This document shows, one piece after another, positions 8,178 through 13,454 of a stretch of DNA of 14,498 bases. The translations under genes and the position numbers were made by a program. The notes under the pieces are model-generated. The model did not search any database, had not been told where the DNA came from, and saw nothing but the letters and a program-made list of their open reading frames with translations. How positions within the stretch are numbered: the stretch's first letter is position 1; every line of letters starts with the position of its first letter. Source of the DNA: Bdellovibrionaceae bacterium UBA5009 (GTDB lineage Bacteria; Bdellovibrionota; Bdellovibrionia; Bdellovibrionales; Bdellovibrionaceae); assembly GCA_002396665.1 (NCBI GenBank), contig DGYJ01000111.1, forward strand, positions 1 to 14,498. Direction: 5' to 3'.

Positions 8178-8341
8178 ACTAAGCTGAGGTGTAAGGGATA
8201 ATGCCAAACCGAGTTAAAATCAAGCAAAGAGCTGGCGGCCTGTGTTTTTTTTAGGATTTTAACAGCTTTACACGCGACCCAAGCTTGATTTGGCGAAGGC
8301 CCTATGGCAATTTGTCTTCTCAGCATTAAAACTGAGCCTGC

Positions 8342-8432
8342 GGAGAGGTGGGTGAGTGGCTGAAACCAAGCGTTTGCTAAATGCTCGTAGTCCAAAAGAC
8401 TACCGAGGGTTCAAATCCCTCCCTCTCCGCCA
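8342..8432 (+). tRNA. tRNA-Ser (anticodon GCU)
   Basis: This 91-nt class II tRNA has a perfect acceptor stem (GGAGAGG with CCTCTCC), G73 and an encoded CCA. The anticodon stem AGCGT/ATGCT holds TTGCTAA, giving GCU for the AGC/AGU serine codons. The long variable arm is GTAGTC-CAAAA-GACTAC. The T arm is GAGGG-TTCAAAT-CCCTC. It is divergent from tRNA-Arg across 164 bp in which I can assign no convincing promoter. Its 3' end appears to have served as an attachment sequence (see 8590-8611). Confidence 0.95.
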
Positions 8433-8442
8433 AATAAAAAAG

Positions 8443-8466
8443 CCAACCCAGCGGGTTGGTTTTTTT
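8443..8466 (+). terminator. Terminator of tRNA-Ser
   Basis: CCAACCC-AGC-GGGTTGG is a perfect 7-bp GC-rich hairpin followed by seven T (8460-8466), 10 bases after the tRNA CCA. Confidence 0.92.
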
Positions 8467-8490
8467 ATTTGTGGGGCAAGCGTAGAATGT

Positions 8491-8611
8491 TGGACTCACC
8501 ATGGTTGAGGGTTCACAAAAGTCGCAGGAAGCGACTTTTGCGTGCTAACCCGAGCCAATCTGGCGAGGGGCGAGTCCATGATGGACGAGCCAAATCCCTC
8601 TCTCTCCGCCA
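8491..8611 (+). repeat. Structured, tRNA-Ser-derived non-coding segment
   Basis: No gene is supported in 8433-8763; this is its main content. TGGACTC (8491-8497) can pair with GAGTCCA (8572-8578). Inside are GGGTT (8509-8513) with AACCC (8547-8551), and the strong hairpin AAAAGTCGC-AGGAA-GCGACTTTT (8517-8539). A third stem GGCGAGGGG (8562-8570) pairs with CTCTCCGCC (8602-8610) with one mismatch and encloses GTCC-ATGAT-GGAC. Two short words upstream, CAAGCGT (about 8479) and GAGGGTTCA (8507-8515), match the anticodon-stem and T-arm of tRNA-Ser, and the segment ends in a tRNA-like CCGCCA. A 64-codon reading frame crossing it is judged spurious. It may be a degenerate tRNA, a repeat element or a structured RNA. 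Confidence 0.5.
8590..8611 (+). repeat. Duplicate of the tRNA-Ser 3' end (candidate att site)
   Basis: The last 22 bases of tRNA-Ser (8411-8432, T-loop to CCA) recur here with 20 of 22 identities; the differences are at the 1st and 12th positions. Integrative elements commonly duplicate a tRNA 3' end this way. The segment between the copies is only about 160 bp and has no integrase, so it would be a remnant. Confidence 0.65.
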
Positions 8612-8633
8612 ATTTGAATCTTCTTTCATTTCA
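8605..8633 (+). repeat. 29-bp direct repeat, left copy
   Basis: Perfectly identical to 10045-10073. It begins TCCGCCAATTTGAATCTTC and ends TTTCATTTCA, and overlaps the tRNA-Ser 3'-end duplicate by its first 7 bases (TCCGCCA). It marks the left edge of the higBA cassette. Confidence 0.9.
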
Positions 8634-8716
8634 GATAATTTCAAAAATGGTTTTCTCAACTGAGACCGTACATTTACTCCCATCCAATACTTGGTTGGAA
8701 AGTAGCTTTTAATTTA

Positions 8717-8749
8717 TTGCATATATTTACATTATACCGTATAATGTAA
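8717..8749 (+). promoter_or_regulatory. higBA promoter with overlapping palindromic operator
   Basis: TTGCAT (8717-8722) and TATAAT (8740-8745) are separated by 17 bp, a near-consensus sigma-70 promoter. A perfect 23-bp palindrome, 11-bp arms around one C (8727-8749, core ACATTATAC-C-GTATAATGT), covers the -10 box. This fits autorepression by HigA or the HigBA complex. Start of transcription is expected near 8752, and GGAG at 8755-8758 serves the toxin gene. Confidence 0.85.
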
Positions 8750-8763
8750 TAATTGGAGTCGGG

Positions 8764-9054
8764 ATGATTCGAAATTTTGCCAACAAAGCTGCTAGCGACA
8801 TTTGGGAAAGCAATAGTTCAAAAATGTTACCTAAAGAGCTTTGGATCAGAGCCAAGGCATTGTTGACGATCATGCATGGAACCAGCGAAATGAATGATTT
8901 AAAAATTAAAGGACAGCCTCCTAACATCAGGCTGCACAAGCTTAAAGGAGATCGTAAAGACGATTGGAGTGTCACAATTAAACTTCCTTGGTGTATTACG
9001 TTTAAGTTTAATAAGGGCGAATTTATTGATGTTAAAATTGAAGATTATCACTAG
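8764..9054 (+). CDS. higB: HigB-family toxin (RelE-fold, ribosome-dependent mRNA nuclease)
   Basis: The 96-residue protein has the normal length for the HigB / plasmid-maintenance killer family (PF05015). It starts at ATG 8764 with GGAG five bases upstream. Family signatures run through it: MIRNFANKAA at the N-terminus, RLHKLKGDRKDDWSV (56-70), an ITF strand, and the C-terminal EDYH ending in D94, Y95 and H96. Known HigB toxins cut mRNA on translating ribosomes. The His and Lys of the L-H-x-L-K-G motif and the terminal D-Y-H are present. Cys77 occupies the position usually held by Arg in the W-R-I-T-F motif, which could weaken catalysis. The toxin gene precedes the antitoxin gene by 8 bp, the usual higBA order. 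Confidence 0.93.
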   Translation: MIRNFANKAASDIWESNSSKMLPKELWIRAKALLTIMHGTSEMNDLKIKGQPPNIRLHKLKGDRKDDWSVTIKLPWCITFKFNKGEFIDVKIEDYH

Positions 9055-9062
9055 AGGTGTCT

Positions 9063-9323
9063 ATGATTAAAAATCCAAAGCCAATGCATCCAGGACTTGT
9101 CTTAAGCGAAGTCTATATGCATGAAATGAAATTAAATCAGTCTCAATTGGCTGAAAAATGTGGCTGTTCACCCAGAAAAATAAATGAAATTGTCAATGGG
9201 AAGCGAGCGATTTCGCCAGAGTTTGCTATCGTGCTAGAAAAAGTTTTAGGAACGACTGCTGAAATGTGGGTTAGAATTCAAGCTGAATATGATCTTTGGA
9301 TGGCTCGTAAAAAAGTGGCCTAA
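9063..9323 (+). CDS. higA: HigA-family antitoxin (XRE DNA-binding)
   Basis: The 86-residue protein starts at ATG 9063, chosen because AGAGG (9053-9057) sits 5 bases before it; a GTG at 9057 would overlap that site. It shows the family pattern MHPGLVLSEVYM (8-19), a helix-turn-helix from about 23 to 48 (LNQSQLAEKCGCSPRKINEI then VNGKRAIS), and the C-terminal MWVRIQAEYDLW segment (69-79) typical of HigA/VapI. It should neutralise HigB by direct binding and repress the operon through the palindrome at 8727-8749. The ribosome site overlaps the higB stop codon, so translation is probably coupled. Confidence 0.94.
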   Translation: MIKNPKPMHPGLVLSEVYMHEMKLNQSQLAEKCGCSPRKINEIVNGKRAISPEFAIVLEKVLGTTAEMWVRIQAEYDLWMARKKVA

Positions 9324-9325
9324 CT

Positions 9326-9457
9326 ATGCCATCAAATAAACAGGACAAGATGAAGGTAAAAGTTATCCCGGTTCGAGAACATCCTCGAAAAGTTCCAGTC
9401 AGTCCTAAAAATCCACAGGGAATTACAATTGTCGACCGGAAGATTTTAGGAGCTTTT
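9326..9457 (+). pseudogene. In-frame 5' remnant of a third gene behind higA
   Basis: ATG 9326 lies 2 bp after the higA stop and opens a 44-codon stretch. It is basic and Pro-rich (KVKVIPVREHPRKVPVSPKN, then PQGITIVDR) and unlike a signal peptide. It then runs in frame into the lipoprotein gene at 9458. It reads like the beginning of a separate soluble protein whose body has been replaced. The opening resembles N-termini of proteins I loosely recall as starting with a P-V-R-x-H-x-R-x-V-P pattern, but I cannot name the family. It may still be translated as an N-terminal extension, in which case the lipoprotein signal would be buried. Confidence 0.5.
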
Positions 9458-9973
9458 ATGGAAAAATTAAAAAGTAATATTTTAATAATTATTTTATTTT
9501 TTGGAATTACAACAGGCTGCCAAACACATAAAGTTTTTGAAATGAAGTCAGACGAAAAAAAAGAACTTAACGTCATCCGCCTTCGTACCAATCGAATTAT
9601 TCACGAATGCTATTTTTTAAATGCAGAAAAAGAAAATCAATGGCGGCATCAATACCTTTTGAACGTGCTGAATGAAAAAGGTGAGGTCATTTCAATCATG
9701 TATCCAACAAATCAAGATATAGATAGTTGCAATGAGCATTTGAAAAAAGTCGAAAAAATATTCAAATCAGCCAATGAAGTGAAGATCTGCGCTCGCGGAA
9801 TCTTAAAAAAAATGGTCGAAAATAATTTGATTGAAGAAATCTATGATTATGGCGCTCTGGGAAAACACACCTCGCCTTATTACGGGCTCACCTTCGACAC
9901 GATTTGCAACTCCAAAGATTGCTATAGTATTAGCGATACGTGGACCTACACTTGTCCAGATTTTAAAAAGTAG
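9458..9973 (+). CDS. Putative lipoprotein
   Basis: The 171-residue form starts at ATG 9458, preferred over the in-frame ATG at 9326 because AGGAG (9448-9452) sits 5 bases upstream and a signal peptide follows at once: MEKLKSNILIIILFFGITTG-C21. The cysteine is a plausible lipid attachment site, although the lipobox (T-T-G-C) is weak at -3. The mature part is mostly polar and has four Cys near its end (TICNSKDC, and TYTCPDF at the C-terminus) that could form disulphides. No family is recognised. It is the last gene in the higBA cassette, with no clear terminator before the right-hand repeat. Confidence 0.7.
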   Translation: MEKLKSNILIIILFFGITTGCQTHKVFEMKSDEKKELNVIRLRTNRIIHECYFLNAEKENQWRHQYLLNVLNEKGEVISIMYPTNQDIDSCNEHLKKVEKIFKSANEVKICARGILKKMVENNLIEEIYDYGALGKHTSPYYGLTFDTICNSKDCYSISDTWTYTCPDFKK

Positions 9974-10044
9974 CTCGCCAAAACTAATAGATTCGTTTTA
10001 AGTGGCACGAGAGAAGCAACTGGTGAGAAACTCATCTACTCTTA

Positions 10045-10073
10045 TCCGCCAATTTGAATCTTCTTTCATTTCA
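10045..10073 (+). repeat. 29-bp direct repeat, right copy
   Basis: Identical to 8605-8633. Upstream the two flanks differ: this copy is preceded by TGGTGAGAAACTCATC, which forms a small GGTGAG-AAA-CTCATC hairpin and resembles the repeat at 14346-14386. Its end is 2 bp short of the metalloprotease stop codon (TAA, - strand, 10078-10076). Confidence 0.9.
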
Positions 10074-10075
10074 TA

Positions 10076-10741
10076 TTATTGAGTCGAACAGGCGGCACCG
10101 AAGGTTGCTTTTTCTGCCGCATCGGAAGCTGTATTTGCGTAAAGATGAACGATTCCCATTTTATCGTCGATCGCAAGTCGGTAAACTTGATCATTGTAAA
10201 AATACGACATCACAGCCCAGACAGAATCTTGAGAATGCTCTAAGCCTAAACAATGTCCAATTTCATGGGTGACTAAGGCGACATAATCTTTTGCGCTGGT
10301 AAAGGCTTTGTCTGTTAAACTGATTTTACAATCTGTGATTGTTCGACCTGAAAATGTCAGCCGCGCTTCCCCGCTACTTTGTCCGGCAGCAGATCCCACT
10401 TCAATGGTGATTCTTTTGTTGGTTTTATTTGCAGCGTAGTCCGAATCAGAATCCAAAGCTAAAATAAGGCTTGAGCGTGTGATTCCGTTAAAATCATCGA
10501 TGATCGATTGCATCAGTTGCGATTCTGTCAGTGTACTTCCCGCAGAACCCAATGCATCTGTCGAAGGTAAGTTGTTGGTGATGGTCTTTCCGGCTTGGGT
10601 GACGGAAAGGAAGACTTTTCTTTTTGCCGTTGATGAGGTGTCAATTCCCCACCCGATGGTGCCGGGTTGAATTCGGTATCCGACGCAAAAGAAAAAGGAA
10701 GCGATCAAAAGAAAAATTCGCGGCCAATTTTTAAAAACCAT
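10076..10741 (-). CDS. Secreted matrixin-like zinc metalloprotease
   Basis: The protein has 221 residues. ATG 10741 has GGAG six bases upstream; a TTG four codons earlier is less likely. The N-terminus (MVFKNWPRIFLLIASFFFCV) is a signal peptide or anchor. The catalytic signature HEIGHCLGLEH is at 159-169, giving three zinc-binding histidines (159, 163, 169) and general base E160. The Met-turn AVMSY follows with M178, then DDKMGIVHLY (192-201). This is the metzincin arrangement of matrixins (peptidase family M10). The protein is short and has no recognisable prodomain cysteine switch or C-terminal targeting domain. It is the last gene of a three-gene operon, overlapping the preceding gene by 11 bp, and probably acts on envelope or prey proteins (role inferred). 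Confidence 0.9.
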   Translation of the reverse strand: MVFKNWPRIFLLIASFFFCVGYRIQPGTIGWGIDTSSTAKRKVFLSVTQAGKTITNNLPSTDALGSAGSTLTESQLMQSIIDDFNGITRSSLILALDSDSDYAANKTNKRITIEVGSAAGQSSGEARLTFSGRTITDCKISLTDKAFTSAKDYVALVTHEIGHCLGLEHSQDSVWAVMSYFYNDQVYRLAIDDKMGIVHLYANTASDAAEKATFGAACSTQ

Positions 10742-11144
10742 ATGAAACTCCAACTAAGCCATAGGCATTTGCTGTTCCGTTTAAAACGGCATTCGCTAGC
10801 ATTTCTGCGCGAAAACCAATTCCCCCAAATAAATCGTAATTCACACCGACCGAGGCTTGAAACCCAAGATTCGACGATGAATCCGTACTTAAACCCACAC
10901 CAAACCCCGAGTAGACAGAACTTTTCTGTGAAACGAAAGTTTTGTTGGCTCCGATAAAATTTCGGCCCAGGATTCCGAACTCCCAACGGTTCCAGCCCGC
11001 TCGAAGCGCCGTTGGGACAATGAAATTAGGCCCTGCAGCCATATAAAAATTGAATCCGCTGTCTCTTGATGCGGCTGCAAGCAAATTTTCAGAGAATAAA
11101 AAAATCATTAAGAAAAACGAAAGTGTTTTATAGATTTTCTTCAT
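10731..11144 (-). CDS. Small exported outer-membrane barrel-like protein
   Basis: The 137-residue protein starts at ATG 11144, which overlaps the upstream stop as ATGA. The signal peptide is MKKIYKTLSFFLMIFLFSEN then LLAAA, with cleavage near residue 25. The rest alternates hydrophobic and polar residues with many Gly and aromatics (GWNRWEFGILGRNF, GLVGVSYGF) and ends in Phe, the usual C-terminal signal of outer-membrane beta-barrels. The size fits a barrel of about eight strands, but no named family is recognised. Its ending overlaps the protease start by 11 bp, so the two are translationally coupled. Confidence 0.75.
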   Translation of the reverse strand: MKKIYKTLSFFLMIFLFSENLLAAASRDSGFNFYMAAGPNFIVPTALRAGWNRWEFGILGRNFIGANKTFVSQKSSVYSGFGVGLSTDSSSNLGFQASVGVNYDLFGGIGFRAEMLANAVLNGTANAYGLVGVSYGF

Positions 11145-11641
11145 AACTTGAACCCAATGACGAAGTTGACGTTATCTCGCGCATTCAGCGCGATTAAATC
11201 CCCATTGCGATTACTAGGACCAAACAAACCGTAAAGCGCATCCACCGCAATATAAAAAGGTCCCGCGATCATCCAGCGGACATGAAAGGCTGGACCCACA
11301 ACGTAATCGGTTTTCGTTTCAGACTGCGTGGTCGTGCTTTTGTAACCACGAACCGCGTACAGTACGCCAGCTCCGAAACCGGCATCCGTTGTGCCAAATA
11401 AAAAATCCCCGGCCGGCAATTGCCAATAGGTGCTTAACCGATACGAAGATTGATAATAGGCCGTGGTCGAAACCCCGGTCGATGAAAACTGCACTTCCAT
11501 GGTACTTCCCGAGTATCCAGCATTAATGGCAGGAACAAGCCTTCCACCTGTTGCTGAATTAAAACCAGAGCCAAATAAGAGGGAAGCACTTGCTGAAGTG
11601 GAGATCAGAAAGAACAAGGAAAAATATTTGATGAATGTCAT
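11141..11641 (-). CDS. Exported outer-membrane barrel-like protein
   Basis: The 166-residue protein begins at ATG 11641 with a weak AGAAGA site upstream. The signal peptide is MTFIKYFSLFFLISTSASAS (cleavage near 18-20). Glycine-rich amphipathic strands follow (GRLVPAINAGYSGSTMEVQF, STYWQLPAGDFLFG, HVRWMIAGPFYIAVDALYGL), ending NFVIGFKL. The layout matches the next gene and suggests a small outer-membrane barrel, although the last residue is Leu rather than Phe. It is the first gene of the operon; ATGA couples it to the following gene. The similar build of the two proteins suggests partners or diverged duplicates. Confidence 0.7.
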   Translation of the reverse strand: MTFIKYFSLFFLISTSASASLLFGSGFNSATGGRLVPAINAGYSGSTMEVQFSSTGVSTTAYYQSSYRLSTYWQLPAGDFLFGTTDAGFGAGVLYAVRGYKSTTTQSETKTDYVVGPAFHVRWMIAGPFYIAVDALYGLFGPSNRNGDLIALNARDNVNFVIGFKL

Positions 11642-11756
11642 GGGATTATCTTCTGGTTACAAATATAGAAACGTCAAGGTTTCCTAGTTAAATTTCAAGC
11701 TGAGTCGTTATTAATTTTGCTTAGACATTAATTGCATCTTAATTTAAGCCAATGAT
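11642..11756. other. Upstream region of the barrel/protease operon
   Basis: There is no gene between 11642 and 11922. The part next to the operon start is AT-rich and must hold its promoter on the - strand. TTGACG is present there, but no -10 box lies at a normal distance, so I do not assign one. The rest of the gap is the repeat at 11757-11862 and about 60 bp of featureless sequence to 11922. Confidence 0.35.
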
Positions 11757-11862
11757 ATAGAACCCAGGCTGCCAATTCCCGGGCACTCAGTGAGAAAGCG
11801 CAGAAAAAAAACGCTCTTTTTATAAGAGCGTTTTATGGGGTCATTTGTTTATCAATGGAGTG
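11757..11862. repeat. Left copy of a long direct repeat (R1)
   Basis: Bases 11757-11798 match 14314-14354 (starting ATAGAACCCAGGCTG and ending CACTCAGTGAGAAAG), with one substitution and a small indel region. Bases 11811-11862 are identical over 52 bp to 14447-14498, where the window ends. The repeat includes the palindrome CACTCAGTG and a strong hairpin. Compared with the right copy, R1 lacks 70-odd bases between two TGAGAAAG words. Confidence 0.9.
11808..11834 (-). terminator. Hairpin terminator of the secreted-protein gene, inside R1
   Basis: AAAACGCTCTT (11808-11818) and AAGAGCGTTTT (11824-11834) pair over 11 bp around TTTAT. Read on the - strand, the stem runs directly into a T-run (plus-strand A tract at 11804-11811). 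It lies 88 bp after the stop of the gene at 11923-12951. Confidence 0.8.
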
Positions 11863-11922
11863 GTTGTGTTCAGCGACTTATCTGCGTAAAATTAGGACCT
11901 CACAGAGTTGTTGATATATAAA

Positions 11923-12951
11923 TTAGTACTCTATCAAGTCATCTGCAAGTTGCACATTGGCTCCAATATCTTGTAATGCTTCAATTTGATGTTTTGGGGT
12001 TACTTCGCAAACATTTGCCCATGGATTGTCTTTAATATTATTTAAGAAATGATTTATGTCTGACATATATTTCTGGGCATCGTAGGCTGCCAAAATAATT
12101 CTTTTTGAAGGGTCACCAACTCGAGTTAACACAATACGATTTGTTTTTATAACCAGTTCAGGGCGATCGCGGTAAAGTTCGAGATCCTTTGGGGCAATAA
12201 ATACTTCTCGCGACAGGTTATATTCTGAGCCGGCTCGAATGACAGCTTTATAGCCTGTGCGCGGACTATCTAATACGAGAAATACATTTCTATTTTTTAA
12301 ACCAGCAATATCAAAAGTTCCATAATCTCTTTCTGTTCCTTGGGGGCCATATCTAAAACCTGTAAATTGGCCGATGACGGTTTCGCATGGAGTTTTTATT
12401 TTTGTTTTTAAAAAAACACCATTCTCAATAACGACATCTTTTGTGAATGTCACTTTTGTCCCATTGATAATATGAATAGAGCTTTCTTTTGAAGGGTTTC
12501 GCAAATCTTGTGCAAATAAAATTGGAATTTGACGAGAGACTTCGTATTCGTCACCTTCAACTTTTAAATGTCGGAAAAGTTCATGGGCAATAAGAGCTCG
12601 TTGGGTTGATGGATCATTTTTTATTAAACGATCACACCTAATTAGAATCGAATTCCCATCGTAGTATGCATCCACAGGGTTTCCCATGTAGTTCAAATTG
12701 GCATTTGTAAATTTAAAAATTTCAGTTTTAGCAGCATCATTGAAGTTCTTTGATGTAATAACGGGGTTCAATAGATGGCCATTGTTACTTAACCAGTTAG
12801 ATACGTCAGTAACATTTCTCATGATTGCGGCCATGCAACCCGATCCGCCGCCTCCAGAATTTCCACCTTCTGTTGCTTTAGCCTTCATAGCAGCGGACAT
12901 TGAAATCGCAATAACCATTCCTAATGTTAAAATCTTAATTTTTGCGTTCAT
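11923..12951 (-). CDS. Secreted protein with an HE...D-E-Y-x-x-S motif
   Basis: The 342-residue protein has ATG 12951 with GAGGT (12957-12961) upstream and a signal peptide (MNAKIKILTLGMVIAISMSA then AMKAKA). A Gly-rich linker with Cys39 follows (about 29-38). The notable segment is ALIAHELFRHLKVEGDEYEV (119-138) followed by S139. H123 and E124 are followed by H128, giving H-E-x-x-x-H rather than the canonical HExxH. The D134-E-Y-x-x-S ending resembles an H-E...D-x-x-Y-x-x-S pattern recurrent in secreted Bdellovibrio-type proteins (recalled, not searched). Whether it binds metal is unknown. The C-terminal half (about 160-342) is unrecognised. It lies 77 bp after the XRE gene on the same strand and may be co-transcribed with it. 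Confidence 0.75.
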   Translation of the reverse strand: MNAKIKILTLGMVIAISMSAAMKAKATEGGNSGGGGSGCMAAIMRNVTDVSNWLSNNGHLLNPVITSKNFNDAAKTEIFKFTNANLNYMGNPVDAYYDGNSILIRCDRLIKNDPSTQRALIAHELFRHLKVEGDEYEVSRQIPILFAQDLRNPSKESSIHIINGTKVTFTKDVVIENGVFLKTKIKTPCETVIGQFTGFRYGPQGTERDYGTFDIAGLKNRNVFLVLDSPRTGYKAVIRAGSEYNLSREVFIAPKDLELYRDRPELVIKTNRIVLTRVGDPSKRIILAAYDAQKYMSDINHFLNNIKDNPWANVCEVTPKHQIEALQDIGANVQLADDLIEY

Positions 12952-13009
12952 ATTTTACCTCACTTTTGTGTTTATGCCGATCTTGTGCCAGCATGTTGAT
13001 TTTATTTAA

Positions 13010-13034
13010 ATTTCACCCGTATCCGGGGTTAAAT
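13010..13034 (-). terminator. Weak hairpin at the end of the XRE gene
   Basis: ATTTCACCC and GGGGTTAAAT form an imperfect stem around the XRE stop codon. On the - strand it is followed by TTTAAATAAAA, not a clean T-run. It could partly separate the XRE gene from the next gene (attenuation), or be incidental. Confidence 0.3.
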
Positions 13035-13322
13035 CCGCGAGCTCAATTTCGCTTTGAGTACGCGGATATTTTTCTCAATACTCTCAAGCTCACGAACTAC
13101 ACTATCTAGCTCTGGCGTCTGTCCAATAATTAGCTCAGTGACAGAAATTGACAGCACTTCGCTGATCTTTTGAAATGGAGGAAGCTTCATTCCTCGACCA
13201 TTCTCCCACTCTCTGTAGGTACTTTCTGGAACATCAATGAGCCTGGCCATTTCAGCCGCTGAAAGGCCAGCTTGCTTTCTTAAACGTTCTAATCGCTCAT
13301 AGATAGGTTCCAATTGTTTCAC
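13029..13322 (-). CDS. XRE-family (Cro/CI-like) transcription regulator
   Basis: The 97-residue protein starts at GTG 13322, supported by GAGGA a few bases upstream; an ATG just before it is out of frame and hits a stop after one codon. Residues about 7-66 form the helix-turn-helix domain: LRKQAGLSAAEMARLIDVPE (14-33), then STYREWENGRGM, the usual recognition-helix region. Residues about 72-93 are heptad-like (LDSVVRELESIEKNIRVLKA) and probably dimerise. It is divergent from the TIGR02147-family gene across a 132-bp region rich in dyads, so it likely controls both promoters. Confidence 0.9.
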   Translation of the reverse strand: MKQLEPIYERLERLRKQAGLSAAEMARLIDVPESTYREWENGRGMKLPPFQKISEVLSISVTELIIGQTPELDSVVRELESIEKNIRVLKAKLSSRI

Positions 13323-13378
13323 TTCATCCTCGCCTTATAGCTGATAGGCGCATCCTAGTCCTTACGCGTCAAAAATAA

Positions 13379-13453
13379 TACTTAAAGTAAGTTAAATATT
13401 TGAAGATAAATTTACTATTAGTAAGTAAATTATGGTAAATATTTGAAAATAAA
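13379..13453. promoter_or_regulatory. Divergent control region with dyads and a direct repeat
   Basis: TACTT-A-AAGTA (13379-13389) and TTACT-ATT-AGTAA (13412-13424) are related palindromes, suitable as XRE operator sites. An 18-bp direct repeat, TAAATATTTGAAgATAAA (13393-13410) and TAAATATTTGAAaATAAA (13436-13453), differs at one base and is spaced 43 bp apart, about four helical turns. The second copy abuts the ATG at 13455, where no Shine-Dalgarno is visible. The DNA is very AT-rich, so individual -10 boxes cannot be picked with confidence. Confidence 0.6.
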
Positions 13454-13454
13454 C

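Larger units (their letters stand above)
8605..10073. mobile_element. Repeat-bounded cassette carrying higBA and a lipoprotein gene
   Basis: The unit is bounded by the 29-bp perfect direct repeat, with copies exactly 1440 bp apart, and sits downstream of tRNA-Ser. It carries a toxin-antitoxin operon, a gene remnant and a lipoprotein gene, all on the + strand with AT-rich composition. The right copy ends 2 bp before the stop codon of the metalloprotease gene, leaving that gene whole. No integrase or transposase is present, so it would be mobilised in trans or be a relic. The repeat structure is seen directly; mobility is inferred. Confidence 0.45.

Noticed and set aside
8043..8207. N-terminal extension of the membrane protein through tRNA-Arg (55 extra residues)
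   Set aside because: It is the translation of the tRNA and its terminator; the ATG at 8042 begins the real hydrophobic protein.
8178..8341. Promoters of the divergent tRNAs
   Set aside because: TTGATT-like -35 boxes can be found on both strands, but the paired -10 boxes are poor, so none is assigned.
8469..8663. 64-codon + strand frame over the structured tRNA-like segment
   Set aside because: Arg/Ser-rich translation of hairpins and a tRNA 3' end, with no ribosome site; better explained as non-coding.
8605..10073. CRISPR-like or tandem repeat array
   Set aside because: Only two 29-mers separated by genes; no regular spacers or cas genes.
12698..13009. 103-codon + strand frame opposite the secreted-protein gene
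   Set aside because: Antisense shadow of the signal peptide region of the real gene, which has a strong ribosome site.
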